From assembly GCA_900541715.1 (NCBI GenBank), contig UQLI01000012.1, positions 1-49,914 on the forward strand: a DNA stretch of 49,914 bases, written 5' to 3'. Position 1 is the stretch's first letter. Each line of letters begins with the position of its first letter. A program made the translations under genes and the position numbers. The stretch is from an uncultured Collinsella sp. GTDB taxonomy: Bacteria > Actinomycetota > Coriobacteriia > Coriobacteriales > Coriobacteriaceae. This document shows positions 8,360 through 16,448 of this stretch, one piece after another. Below the pieces are notes generated by a model that made no database searches, had not been told where the DNA came from, and saw only the letters and a list, made by a program, of their open reading frames with translations.

Positions 8360-9799
8360 ATGTCCGTTAACCCTGCTAGCGTCACCAACCCGCCTGCGCA
8401 GTTTCCCGAGGACTTTGTCTTTGGCGGTGCTACCGCTGCCTACCAGGTAGAGGGTGAGACCCGCACTCACGGTAAGGGCAAGGTTGCCTGGGACGACTTC
8501 CTGGAGGCCCAGGGGCGCTTTTCCCCCGATCCCGCTTCGGACTTCTACAACCAGTACCCCGTCGATTTGGAGCTGTGCGAGGAGTTTGGCATCAACGGCA
8601 TTCGCCTCTCCATCGCCTGGAGCCGCATCTTCCCCAACGGTATCGGTGAGATTAACCCCGAGGGTGTCCAGTTCTATCACGATCTCTTCGCCGAATGCCA
8701 CAAGCACCACGTTGAGCCGTTTGTCACGCTGCATCACTTCGATACGCCGCTTCCCCTCTTTGAGAAGGGCGACTTCCTCAACCGCGAGACCATCGACGCC
8801 TTTGTGGACTTTGCCACCTTCTGCTTTAAGGAGTACGCCGACCAGGTGACCTACTGGTTCACCTTTAACGAGATCTGGGCCGACGCCTCCAACACCTACA
8901 TCGAGGGCACCTTCCCCGGTGGCGTCAAGGCGCATCTGGCCGAGGCCTTCCAGTGCGAGCACAACATGATGCTCGCCCACGCCAAGGCCGTGCTGGCCTT
9001 CCACAACGGCGGCTTTAAGGGCAAGATCGGCGTCATTCAGTCGCTGGAGTTTAAGTATCCGCTCAACGAGAACGACCCCGCCAACATCAAAGCCGCCAAC
9101 AACGAGCACGTGCTGCAGAACCAGTTTCTGCTCGACGCCACCTTCCGCGGCGACTATGCCCCCGACACCCTCGAGTGCGCCAACCGCCTGGCTGCCGTCT
9201 CGGGCGGCACCATCGAGATCCTGGACGAGGACCTCGAGATTATGCGCGAGGCCGCGCTCTACAACGACTACCTGGGCGTTAACAACTACCAGTGCCGCTT
9301 CTTGAAGGCTTACGATGGCGAGAACGACCTGCACCACAACGGTACGGGCGAGAAGGGCACCGGCCGCTGGCGCGTTAAGGGTATTGGCGAGCATGTGAAC
9401 AAGCCTGGTATCCCCACCACCGACTGGGACTGGATCATCTATCCCGAGGGCCTGTTCGATCTGCTCGTCTACATTAAGCAGCGCTACCCCAACTACAAGC
9501 AGATCTTCATCACCGAGAACGGCATGGGCTACAAGGACCCCTACAAGGACGGTTTTGTGGACGACCAGCCGCGCATCGACTACATCGAGCAGCACCTGCG
9601 CTGGTTGCTCAAGGCCATGGAGGTTGGCGTCAACGTAGGCGGCTACTTCCTGTGGAGCCTGCAGGATCAGTTCTCCTGGACCAATGGCTACAACAAGCGT
9701 TACGGCTTCTTCTACGTTGACTTTGAAACCCAGAAGCGCACGCCCAAGGCAAGCGCATACTGGTATAAGCACGTGGCGCAGACCCGTCGTCTGGACTAG
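8360..9799 (+). CDS. lacG: 6-phospho-beta-galactosidase (GH1), paralogue 1
   Basis: Cytoplasmic glycoside hydrolase family 1 enzyme of 479 aa that splits a PTS-phosphorylated beta-galactoside, releasing galactose-6-phosphate. The acid/base Glu171 is in WFTFNE and the nucleophile Glu386 is in FITENG. The phosphate-binding Ser-Lys-Tyr pattern of 6-phospho-glycosidases is present in FSWTNGYNKRYG; the Trp after that Ser is the residue of 6-phospho-galactosidases, where 6-phospho-glucosidases have a small residue. It follows lacE in the same direction and ends before a strong terminator. Its product feeds LacAB at 2.0-3.1 kb. Confidence 0.92.
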   Translation: MSVNPASVTNPPAQFPEDFVFGGATAAYQVEGETRTHGKGKVAWDDFLEAQGRFSPDPASDFYNQYPVDLELCEEFGINGIRLSIAWSRIFPNGIGEINPEGVQFYHDLFAECHKHHVEPFVTLHHFDTPLPLFEKGDFLNRETIDAFVDFATFCFKEYADQVTYWFTFNEIWADASNTYIEGTFPGGVKAHLAEAFQCEHNMMLAHAKAVLAFHNGGFKGKIGVIQSLEFKYPLNENDPANIKAANNEHVLQNQFLLDATFRGDYAPDTLECANRLAAVSGGTIEILDEDLEIMREAALYNDYLGVNNYQCRFLKAYDGENDLHHNGTGEKGTGRWRVKGIGEHVNKPGIPTTDWDWIIYPEGLFDLLVYIKQRYPNYKQIFITENGMGYKDPYKDGFVDDQPRIDYIEQHLRWLLKAMEVGVNVGGYFLWSLQDQFSWTNGYNKRYGFFYVDFETQKRTPKASAYWYKHVAQTRRLD

Positions 9800-9859
9800 C
9801 GGCTTGCGACGAGCGGTTGGCGGAATTGCACCGCCCACATAACCTGTCCCCATTTCTCA

Positions 9860-9903
9860 GCCGGGGGCGGCACGTCACACGGCGCGCCGCCCCCGGCCTT
9901 TTT
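9860..9903 (+). terminator. Terminator of lacE-lacG (locus 1)
   Basis: 12 bp GC-rich perfect stem (9860-9871 with 9886-9897) followed by CTTTTT, 61 bp after the lacG stop. Confidence 0.9.
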
Positions 9904-9913
9904 GGGCGGGTCC

Positions 9914-10059
9914 GTTTGTCTCAATCTGTAACATCTAGCCGAGTTTTTGGGTCCTAGCTGTTACAGATTGAGACGAACAGGATTGCTCTTTCCGAAGAAT
10001 CTAAATCTGTAACACGTAGCCCGCTTTTGACCGTCTACCTGTTACAAATCGAGACAAAC
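9914..10059. repeat. Cluster of two CTGTAACA inverted repeats (copies 1-2)
   Basis: Copy 1 (9914-9978) and copy 2 (10000-10059) each have arms like TCTCAATCTGTAACA and TGTTACAGATTGAGA around a loop of about 25 nt. Copy 1 has the loop CTAGCCGAGTTTTTGGGTCC, copy 2 the variant GTAGCCCGCTTTTGACCGTC. They are 21 bp apart, in the convergent gap between lacG1 and lacI2. Seven further copies lie in three more clusters. Confidence 0.9.
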
Positions 10060-10069
10060 GGAGTAGGAC

Positions 10070-11107
10070 CTAACCCCGTATGTCCCTAACAGTCGAGCGT
10101 TCGACCAACGTACTCGGCACATGAATCGCCTCGATAGACGAGCTCTCTCCAATCGCCGCCTCAAACGCAAGCTTACCGACACCGCGCAAATCAAATCGCA
10201 ACGTCGTCAGCCGATTGTGAGGAACAAGTCCCTCGAGTGCGTCGTCGATACCAACCACGCTCACGTCGTCGGGCACGGACAGGCCCGCGTTCTCGAGCGC
10301 GGCGATAACGCCCAGCGCCATCTGGTCATTTGCCGCAAGCACGGCAGTCGGCGCCTGCGACCCGCCGGCAAGCACCTCGGCCGCAATCCGCTCGCCCATG
10401 GCGTACCCACTGTCCGCACTCCAATCGCCACGCAGCATCGGAGCGGCATCGACATGAGCACGACCCAGCGTATCGCGCCAACCGGCCTCACGAAAACGCG
10501 AGGAAATCGAGTTTTCCGGACCCGCCACAAACCGCATATTCGAGTGACCATGTTCCAGCAGATAATTGGTCAACAGCTCGCACGAACCATACTGGTCGGA
10601 GTCGATCGTCGTGCAGCGCGGATGCGCATACATGGACAGGATGACCGTTCGCACTCCCGGCTGGGGAACAAACTCCTCAAAATCGGGAGCCATGCGGTTC
10701 ATGTTGAGAATCATGCCGTCGACGGGTCGCTCGACCATGCGGCGCGAGGCATCGGCAAGTGTATAGGGCTTGTCGCCGCCCATCTCGATCATAGTGACGG
10801 CAAAATCATGCTCGCGCGCCGCTTGCATGATACCCTCGAGCGTCGCCAGGTTACCGACACGTGTGATGTTGTACATGCACAGGCCAATAGAACGATACGA
10901 CCCGCCGCGCAACGCCGTTCCAGCAAAATTGGGACGAAAGCCCAGCTCTTCCATGGCGGCCAGCACACGCTTGCGCGTCTTTTCCGTCACGTTGGGCATA
11001 CCGTTGACCACGCGAGACACAGTCTGGCGGCTCACGCCAGCGAGCGCCGCAACCTCTGCCGCGCTCGCCGAACGACCATTCCTTGTCCGCTGAGCCATGC
11101 CTTCCAC
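10070..11107 (-). CDS. LacI-family transcriptional repressor, paralogue 2
   Basis: Repressor of about 345 aa with HTH (AAEVAALAGVSRQTVSRVV), hinge (RPNFAGTALRGG) and sugar-sensor domain. The recognition-helix residues are Arg-Gln, differing from paralogues 1 and 3. I set the start at the GTG at 11107, with AGG 5 bp upstream; the ATG at 11098 is an alternative but has no well-spaced ribosome site. It is divergent from lacG2, and three ACGTGCTCATT-type sites (11158-11329) lie between them, so local and autogenous control is likely. The first stop falls 10 bp after a repeat cluster. Confidence 0.83.
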   Translation of the reverse strand: MEGMAQRTRNGRSASAAEVAALAGVSRQTVSRVVNGMPNVTEKTRKRVLAAMEELGFRPNFAGTALRGGSYRSIGLCMYNITRVGNLATLEGIMQAAREHDFAVTMIEMGGDKPYTLADASRRMVERPVDGMILNMNRMAPDFEEFVPQPGVRTVILSMYAHPRCTTIDSDQYGSCELLTNYLLEHGHSNMRFVAGPENSISSRFREAGWRDTLGRAHVDAAPMLRGDWSADSGYAMGERIAAEVLAGGSQAPTAVLAANDQMALGVIAALENAGLSVPDDVSVVGIDDALEGLVPHNRLTTLRFDLRGVGKLAFEAAIGESSSIEAIHVPSTLVERSTVRDIRG

Positions 11108-11157
11108 GCTAACCTGCTTCCCAACTATTCCCCGCGCCCATGGCGCATCGTACATAC

Positions 11158-11329
11158 ATTGATAACGTGCTCATGATACCCGAGCCATATACCACAACAT
11201 GAAAACTTCTGTCAATCAAAACCGCTTACCGAACAAATACAACCGTTCGCGGCTGTTTGAAGTTGTTTTGTTTCTATACATCCCAGCCGGATGTTAACGT
11301 GCTCATTGTCAAATGTTCACGTGCTCATT
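11158..11329. promoter_or_regulatory. lacI2-lacG2 intergenic operators
   Basis: Three related sites: TTGATAACGTGCTCATGAT (11159-11177), ATGTTAACGTGCTCATT (11291-11307) and ATGTTCACGTGCTCATT (11313-11329). The last two are direct repeats 22 bp apart, on one helix face. An ACCGTTCGCGG box (variant of the PTS-promoter box) is at 11242-11252. Assignment to LacI2 is inferred. Confidence 0.62.
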
Positions 11330-11442
11330 TTGGTTCTAATCATTTTAAGATAGTGTTTATCGGGCTTTTTCACCGCTGAACGCTAACCAGGGAGCCTCCT
11401 GAGCACAAACGCACAATATCGAACAGCGAGACGAGAGGGTGT

Positions 11443-12891
11443 ATGCATATGTCTTTGCTAAACCGCGTACAGCAGCTGCCGAAGGGCTTTGTTTGGGGCG
11501 CCGCAACCGCCGCGTACCAAACGGAAGGTTCCACGAAGGTGGCAGGCAAGGGTAAGACCATGTGGGACGATTACCTTGTCGCCCAGGGTCGCTTTTTGCC
11601 CGACCCGGCCAGTGATTTCTACAACCGCTACGAGGAGGATATCCGCCTTTCTGCCGAGCATGGACTCAACGCCATTCGTGTGTCCATCGCCTGGACCCGC
11701 ATCTTCCCCAACGGCGACGATGCCGAACCCCTCGCCGAGGGCGTTAAGCACTACCACGAGCTGTTCGCCTGCTGCAAAAAGTATGGCGTCGAGCCCTATG
11801 TGTCCCTGCATCACTTTGACTCCCCCGCCGCCCTGTTCAACCAGGGCGACTGGCTCAACCGCAAGACCGTCGACGCCTATGTGCGCTATGCCGAGTTCTG
11901 CTTCCGCGAGTTCCGCGAGGTCAAGAATTGGTTCACCATCAACGAGCTCATCAGCCTCTCGCACTCCCAATACATCCAAGGCAACTTCCCGCCCAACCAT
12001 CACTTTGATGTGACGAGCGGCATCCAGAGCCAGCACAACGAGCTCGTTGCCCACGCCCGCGCCGTCAACCTGTATAAGGATCTTGACGAGACCGAGCACC
12101 TGGGCGGACGCATTGGCATGGTCAACGTCCTGACGCCGGCATATCCTGCCACCGACTCGCCCGCCGACCAGCACGCCGCCGACCTGTACAACGCCTTCTA
12201 CACCGACTTCATCATGGACGGCGCCTTCCTGGGTCACTACTCCGCGCGCACTCTCTCACTCATCAACGAGATTCTGCGTGCCAACAACGCCACACTTACG
12301 GTTGAGGACAGCGACATGGAGGAGCTCGCCAAGGCGGCGCCCCGCAACGATATGTTCGGCCTCAACTACTATCAGTCGGCGTTTATCGCCGCCTACGATG
12401 GCGAGTCCACCAACAGCTTTAACGGCACCGGAGACAAGGGCACCTCGTGCTTTAAGTTTAAGGGCGTCGGGCAGCAGGTCGATATGCCGGGTATCCCCAC
12501 CACCGACTGGGATTGGCTCATCTACCCGCAAGGCCTCTACGACACGCTCAAGCACATCAGCGCCACCTATCCCAACCTCCCCGTCATCTATATCACCGAA
12601 AACGGCCTGGGCCACAAGGACCCCGAGCCCGACGCAAACGGCATCGTCGCCGATCCCGAGCGCATCGACTTTGTCGACCAGCACATGGAGAAGGTGCTCC
12701 AGGCGCGCGCCGAGGGCGTCGACGTCCAGGGCTACTTTATCTGGAGCCTGCAGGACCAGTTCTCGTGGGCCAATGGCTATAACAAGCGCTACGGCCTGTT
12801 CTACATCGACTTCGACACGCAAAAACGCTACATCAAGCAGTCGGCACTCTGGTACAAGGAGCTCGCCGACACTATGGCGGACGCGCAGTAG
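11443..12891 (+). CDS. 6-phospho-beta-galactosidase (GH1), paralogue 2
   Basis: GH1 6-phospho-glycosidase of 482 aa. The acid/base Glu lies in WFTINE and the nucleophile in YITENG. The phosphate motif reads FSWANGYNKRYG, with the Trp of the 6-phospho-galactosidase type. It is first in its operon, reversed relative to loci 1 and 3, and lacE2 follows 176 bp later. Two ATGs six bases apart (11443, 11449) are possible starts; GAGAGGG upstream fits either. It is more diverged from LacG1 than LacG3 is (for example TFNE versus TINE), so it may act on a different beta-galactoside. Confidence 0.88.
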   Translation: MHMSLLNRVQQLPKGFVWGAATAAYQTEGSTKVAGKGKTMWDDYLVAQGRFLPDPASDFYNRYEEDIRLSAEHGLNAIRVSIAWTRIFPNGDDAEPLAEGVKHYHELFACCKKYGVEPYVSLHHFDSPAALFNQGDWLNRKTVDAYVRYAEFCFREFREVKNWFTINELISLSHSQYIQGNFPPNHHFDVTSGIQSQHNELVAHARAVNLYKDLDETEHLGGRIGMVNVLTPAYPATDSPADQHAADLYNAFYTDFIMDGAFLGHYSARTLSLINEILRANNATLTVEDSDMEELAKAAPRNDMFGLNYYQSAFIAAYDGESTNSFNGTGDKGTSCFKFKGVGQQVDMPGIPTTDWDWLIYPQGLYDTLKHISATYPNLPVIYITENGLGHKDPEPDANGIVADPERIDFVDQHMEKVLQARAEGVDVQGYFIWSLQDQFSWANGYNKRYGLFYIDFDTQKRYIKQSALWYKELADTMADAQ

Positions 12892-12917
12892 CGCATCGCC
12901 TCGCTTTCCCCCGAGAA

Positions 12918-12954
12918 GGGAGCGGCCCTATGCGATACAAACCCAGCCGCTCCC
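12918..12954 (+). terminator. Intercistronic hairpin between lacG2 and lacE2
   Basis: 9 bp stem (GGGAGCGGC at 12918-12926 with its complement at 12946-12954) and no T-run. It may partly terminate or process the mRNA between hydrolase and permease. Confidence 0.45.
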
Positions 12955-13067
12955 CTCTCTCCCCCTGGGACCGACCCCGCCTGCACCCGGGCTTTTAGCA
13001 AGCGGGAGACCATATAGGTTTTCAACGTCCATGCCATTAAGATTTCATGCAAAGAGGAGCGTGAACT

Positions 13068-14828
13068 ATGGAATCGATCGTTAAGTTCTTGGAGAAAGGT
13101 CAGCCGTACTTCGACAAGGTCTCTAAGAACATCTACCTTCAGGCCATTAAAGACGGCTTTTTGGCAGCAATGCCCATCATCCTGTCTTCTTCTGTCTTCC
13201 TGCTTATTTCGACCCTGCCGGGCGTTGTCGCCACGGTCGGCGGCTTTACGCTGCCCGACTGGTGGAACGTCGACGTCGTGAACTTCTGCAACAAGGTTTA
13301 CAACTTCACGATGGGCGTCGTGGGCATCATGGTCGCCGGCACCACCGCAAGCGCGCTGACCGGCTCCAAGAACCGCCGCATGCCTGCCGGCAAGGCCATC
13401 AACGCCACGAGCACCATGGTCGCCGCCATGTGCGCTATGCTCATCTTGGCCGTTACCCAGACGAGTGCCAAGATCGACGGCGCCGATGTCTCGGTGTTCT
13501 TTACCGACAACATGGGCACCAAGGGCCTGCTGAGCTCCTTTGTCGCCGCATTTGCCACGGTCAACATCTATGCCTTCTGCATTAAGCGAGACATCACCAT
13601 CAAGCTGCCCAAAGAAGTCCCCGGCGCCATCGCCCAGAACTTCCGCGACATCTTCGCCTTCAGCTTCTCCATCCTGTTTGTCGCCGTCATCGACGTTATC
13701 TGCCGCACCTGCTTGGCCGTCCCGTTTGCCAACGTCATCTCCACGCTGGTGAGCCCGCTGTTCGCCGCTGCCGATTCCTACGCCGGCCTCGCCCTCATCT
13801 GGTTCATGATCCCGCTGTTCTGGTTCATGGGCATCCACGGCCCCTCGGTCGTTAAGCCTGCCCTCAACGCCGCGCTGTTTGGCAACATCACCACCAACCT
13901 CGCCACGCTGCAGGCCGGCGGTCACCCCGCCCTCGCCCTGACCGAAAACTTCGGTAACTACATCGGCGAACTCGGCGGCACCGGCGCCACGTTCATTGTC
14001 CCGATCATCTTCCTGCTCTTTATGCGCTCCAAGCAGCTCAAGGCCGTCGGCAAAGCCTCTGTCGTGCCCGTGATGTTCGCCGTCAACGAGCCGCTGCTGT
14101 TCGCCGCGCCCATCATCCTCAACCCGTACTTCCTGATCCCGTTCCTGTTTGCCCCCGTGGCCAACGTCCTCATTGGTAAGTTCTTCATCGACTTTTTGGG
14201 CATGAACGGCTTTATCTATGCCATGCCGTGGGCACTCCCCGGACCGATCGGCACCTTCATCGACACCAACTTCCAGCCGATCTCTCTGGTCCTGGTTGTC
14301 GTCCTGCTGGTCGTTGACTTCTTGATCTACTACCCGTTCTGCAAGGCCTACGACAACGTCCTGTGCAAGCAGGAGGCCGAGACCCTGGCCGAAGAAGAGG
14401 CCGAGGAGACCAAGGCCGTCAAGACCGCTGCCGCCCCCGCCGTTGAGGCTCCTGTTGTCGAGACCGCTTCTGCCACTGAGGCCTCCGCAGCTCCGTCCGC
14501 CCTTAAGGGCAAGGATCTGAGGGTTCTGGTTCTGTGCGCTGGCGCCGGCACCTCTGCACTGCTCGCCAACGCGCTTAAGGAAGGCGCCGACGAGCTGGGC
14601 ATCGACATTACCGCCAACGCCGGTGCCTACGGCAGCCACTACGCCATCATGGACCAGTACAACGTCATCGTCCTGGCTCCGCAGGTTCGCACCTATTACA
14701 ACGAGATGAAGGCCGACACCGACCGCCTGGGCATCACGCTGCTGTCGCCCAAGGGCAAACAGTACATCGACCTCACTAAGGATCCCAAGGGCGCCGTCGC
14801 CTGGATCGAGGAAAACCTCGAGGCATAA
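13068..14828 (+). CDS. PTS lactose-type permease, IIC-IIB fusion, paralogue 2
   Basis: Membrane IICB of 586 aa. The IIC domain (about residues 1-430) contains GIHGPSVVKP and FAVNEPLLFAAPI. An Ala/Glu/Pro-rich linker follows, then the IIB domain with phosphorylated Cys490 in VLVLCAGAGTSA. GAGGAG lies 7 bp before the ATG, a strong site. It is second in the operon after lacG2 and ends before a terminator. The IIB loop CAGAGTSA is shared with paralogue 3 and differs from paralogue 1 (CQGGGTSG), so paralogues 2 and 3 look more closely related. It must use an external IIA such as LacF. Confidence 0.9.
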   Translation: MESIVKFLEKGQPYFDKVSKNIYLQAIKDGFLAAMPIILSSSVFLLISTLPGVVATVGGFTLPDWWNVDVVNFCNKVYNFTMGVVGIMVAGTTASALTGSKNRRMPAGKAINATSTMVAAMCAMLILAVTQTSAKIDGADVSVFFTDNMGTKGLLSSFVAAFATVNIYAFCIKRDITIKLPKEVPGAIAQNFRDIFAFSFSILFVAVIDVICRTCLAVPFANVISTLVSPLFAAADSYAGLALIWFMIPLFWFMGIHGPSVVKPALNAALFGNITTNLATLQAGGHPALALTENFGNYIGELGGTGATFIVPIIFLLFMRSKQLKAVGKASVVPVMFAVNEPLLFAAPIILNPYFLIPFLFAPVANVLIGKFFIDFLGMNGFIYAMPWALPGPIGTFIDTNFQPISLVLVVVLLVVDFLIYYPFCKAYDNVLCKQEAETLAEEEAEETKAVKTAAAPAVEAPVVETASATEASAAPSALKGKDLRVLVLCAGAGTSALLANALKEGADELGIDITANAGAYGSHYAIMDQYNVIVLAPQVRTYYNEMKADTDRLGITLLSPKGKQYIDLTKDPKGAVAWIEENLEA

Positions 14829-14860
14829 GACGCTGACACCACCTGCCGCTTGCAGACAAT

Positions 14861-14902
14861 AAATGGCCCGTGCATCGATGTGTGATGCGCGGGCCATTTT
14901 GT
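14861..14902 (+). terminator. Terminator of lacG2-lacE2
   Basis: Stem AAATGGCCCG (14861-14870) with CGGGCCATTT (14890-14899), extended by an inner GCATC/GATGC pair and followed by TGTTT. Confidence 0.85.
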
Positions 14903-14923
14903 TTAGACCGCACCCGTCCTCCT

Positions 14924-15148
14924 GTTCATCTCAATCTGTAACATCTAGCCGAGTTTTTCGGTCCTAGCTGTTACAGATCGAGATGAACGCACAGGCCAAG
15001 CCGAAAATCTCAATCTGTAACATGTAGACCACTTTTGACCGTCTAGTTGTTACAGATCGAGACAAATGGAATAGACGGGGCCGAATTCTCTAAATCTGTA
15101 ACAACTAGCTGAGATTTTCGGCCCTACCTGTTACAGATTGAGATGAAC
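14924..15148. repeat. Cluster of three CTGTAACA inverted repeats (copies 3-5)
   Basis: Copies at 14924-14988, 15007-15067 and 15086-15148, each separated by 18 bp. Loop types alternate (CTAGCCGAGTTTTTCGGTCC, then GTAGACCACTTTTGACCGTC, then CTAGCTGAGATTTTCGGCCC). They fill the convergent gap between lacE2 and lacI3. Confidence 0.9.
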
Positions 15149-15161
15149 GAGCCGAGCACGT

Positions 15162-16172
15162 CTACGCCCGCAGGTCTTTCACGCTGGAACGCTCGACCAA
15201 CACGCCCGAGACGAGCGTACGGCTTCTGGAGCTCGGGGCTTCCAGACCTGCGACGACCTCGTTAAGCGCACGGATGCCCAGCTCGCGGTGGCGAAACTTC
15301 ACCGACGTCAGAATCGAGTTGGGAATCGTCTTGTAGAGTTCATCGTCAAAGCCGATCACGGACACATCATCGGGCACACTCAGACCCTTGTCACGTAGAG
15401 CCATCATCACGCCGTTTGCCATGCAGTCGTTAGCAGCGAGGACCGCCGTGCAATCGGGTTTATCGGCAAGCACAAGGCCCGCGGCATAGCCACTATCCGC
15501 ATTCCAATCGCCTTGCAGAGGCTCGGGCGGCTCAATGCCACGCGCCTCGAGTGCCGCACGCCAACCTTTCATACGACACTGGCTCGACAGCGCCTCTTTC
15601 TTACCAGAGACGAAGTATACGTTCTTGTGCCCACGATTTAAGAAGTACTCGCACGCCATGCGCGCACCACCCTCTTGATCGTCACTAACGGTAGAGCAGG
15701 CAGGATGCTCCATCGGCGTGATAATCACCGTCTTGAGGTCTTTCGGTGCCTCAAAGGTATCAAAGTCATCGACCATCTGGCGCAGGTTGAAAATCATGCC
15801 GTCGACGGGAAGCTGCGACATCCTACGCGCCGCTTCGGCAAGGGTCATCTTCTCCCCCGCCCGCTTTTTGATCATCGTGAGAGCAAAGCCTCGCTCTTCG
15901 GCGGCATCGGCGATACCGTCAATCATGTCCACGGCGCCGCCCGACAAGTGAAACAGCACGACGCCGATGCACCCGTAACGGCCCAACTTGAGTGAACGCG
16001 CGGCAAAATTCGCCCGGAACCCAAGCGCCTCCATGGCCGCATGGACCTTATCGCGTGTCGACTCTCGTACGCTATCGGGCTCGTTGATCACACGCGAAAC
16101 CGTCTTGAGAGAAACACCCGCGGCAATCGCCACATCGTTCATTGAGACATTTTTCTTGTCCATCGTTGCCAC
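15162..16172 (-). CDS. LacI-family transcriptional repressor, paralogue 3
   Basis: Repressor of about 336 aa with HTH (MNDVAIAAGVSLKTVSRVI), hinge (RANFAARSLK) and sugar-sensor domain. The recognition-helix residues are Leu-Lys, different from both other paralogues. GGAG lies 5 bp before a GTG at 16172, which I take as the start; the ATG at 16163 is 14 bp from that site. It is divergent from lacE3, with a perfect 22 bp palindromic operator between them (16325-16346). It probably represses lacE3-lacG3 and itself. Confidence 0.83.
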   Translation of the reverse strand: MATMDKKNVSMNDVAIAAGVSLKTVSRVINEPDSVRESTRDKVHAAMEALGFRANFAARSLKLGRYGCIGVVLFHLSGGAVDMIDGIADAAEERGFALTMIKKRAGEKMTLAEAARRMSQLPVDGMIFNLRQMVDDFDTFEAPKDLKTVIITPMEHPACSTVSDDQEGGARMACEYFLNRGHKNVYFVSGKKEALSSQCRMKGWRAALEARGIEPPEPLQGDWNADSGYAAGLVLADKPDCTAVLAANDCMANGVMMALRDKGLSVPDDVSVIGFDDELYKTIPNSILTSVKFRHRELGIRALNEVVAGLEAPSSRSRTLVSGVLVERSSVKDLRA

Positions 16173-16267
16173 TACTTCTCCAGTCGGTTTTGCATCGCTT
16201 GTTTTTTTGCGTTCTAGCATATACTACCTGCCCGACTGACAAATCAGCCGTTTATCGGACAATATCG

Positions 16268-16346
16268 ACCGTTCACCCGTAAATCCTTGTTGCTCTTCCA
16301 AAAATGTCTTACGTTGTCATTAACGAAATGACAACGTTGTCATTTC
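16268..16346. promoter_or_regulatory. lacI3-lacE3 operators, including a perfect 22 bp palindrome
   Basis: The palindrome at 16325-16346 has arms GAAATGACAAC and GTTGTCATTTC. A weaker copy, AATGTCTTACGTTGTCATT, is at 16303-16321, overlapping the same promoter. ACCGTTCACCCG at 16268-16279 is the shared PTS-promoter box. Binding by LacI3 is inferred from position. Confidence 0.7.
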
Positions 16347-16448
16347 GCAATGCCTTCCTTAAGTAGGAAGGTTTCCGGGCAGTCCTGACCATCCATCGAC
16401 GACCAGTTCCATCCACATGCATCGCGCATCAAGTAGCAAAGGAGCTCT

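Noticed and set aside
12828..14897. 689-codon open frame on the minus strand
   Set aside because: Antisense shadow of lacE2, with repetitive Gly/Asp/Val/Ala composition and no domain or ribosome site.
9914..15148. Possible CRISPR array from the regularly spaced CTGTAACA repeats
   Set aside because: The repeats are themselves long hairpins with variable loops, there are only 2-3 units per cluster, spacers are about 20 bp and partly conserved, and no cas genes are near.
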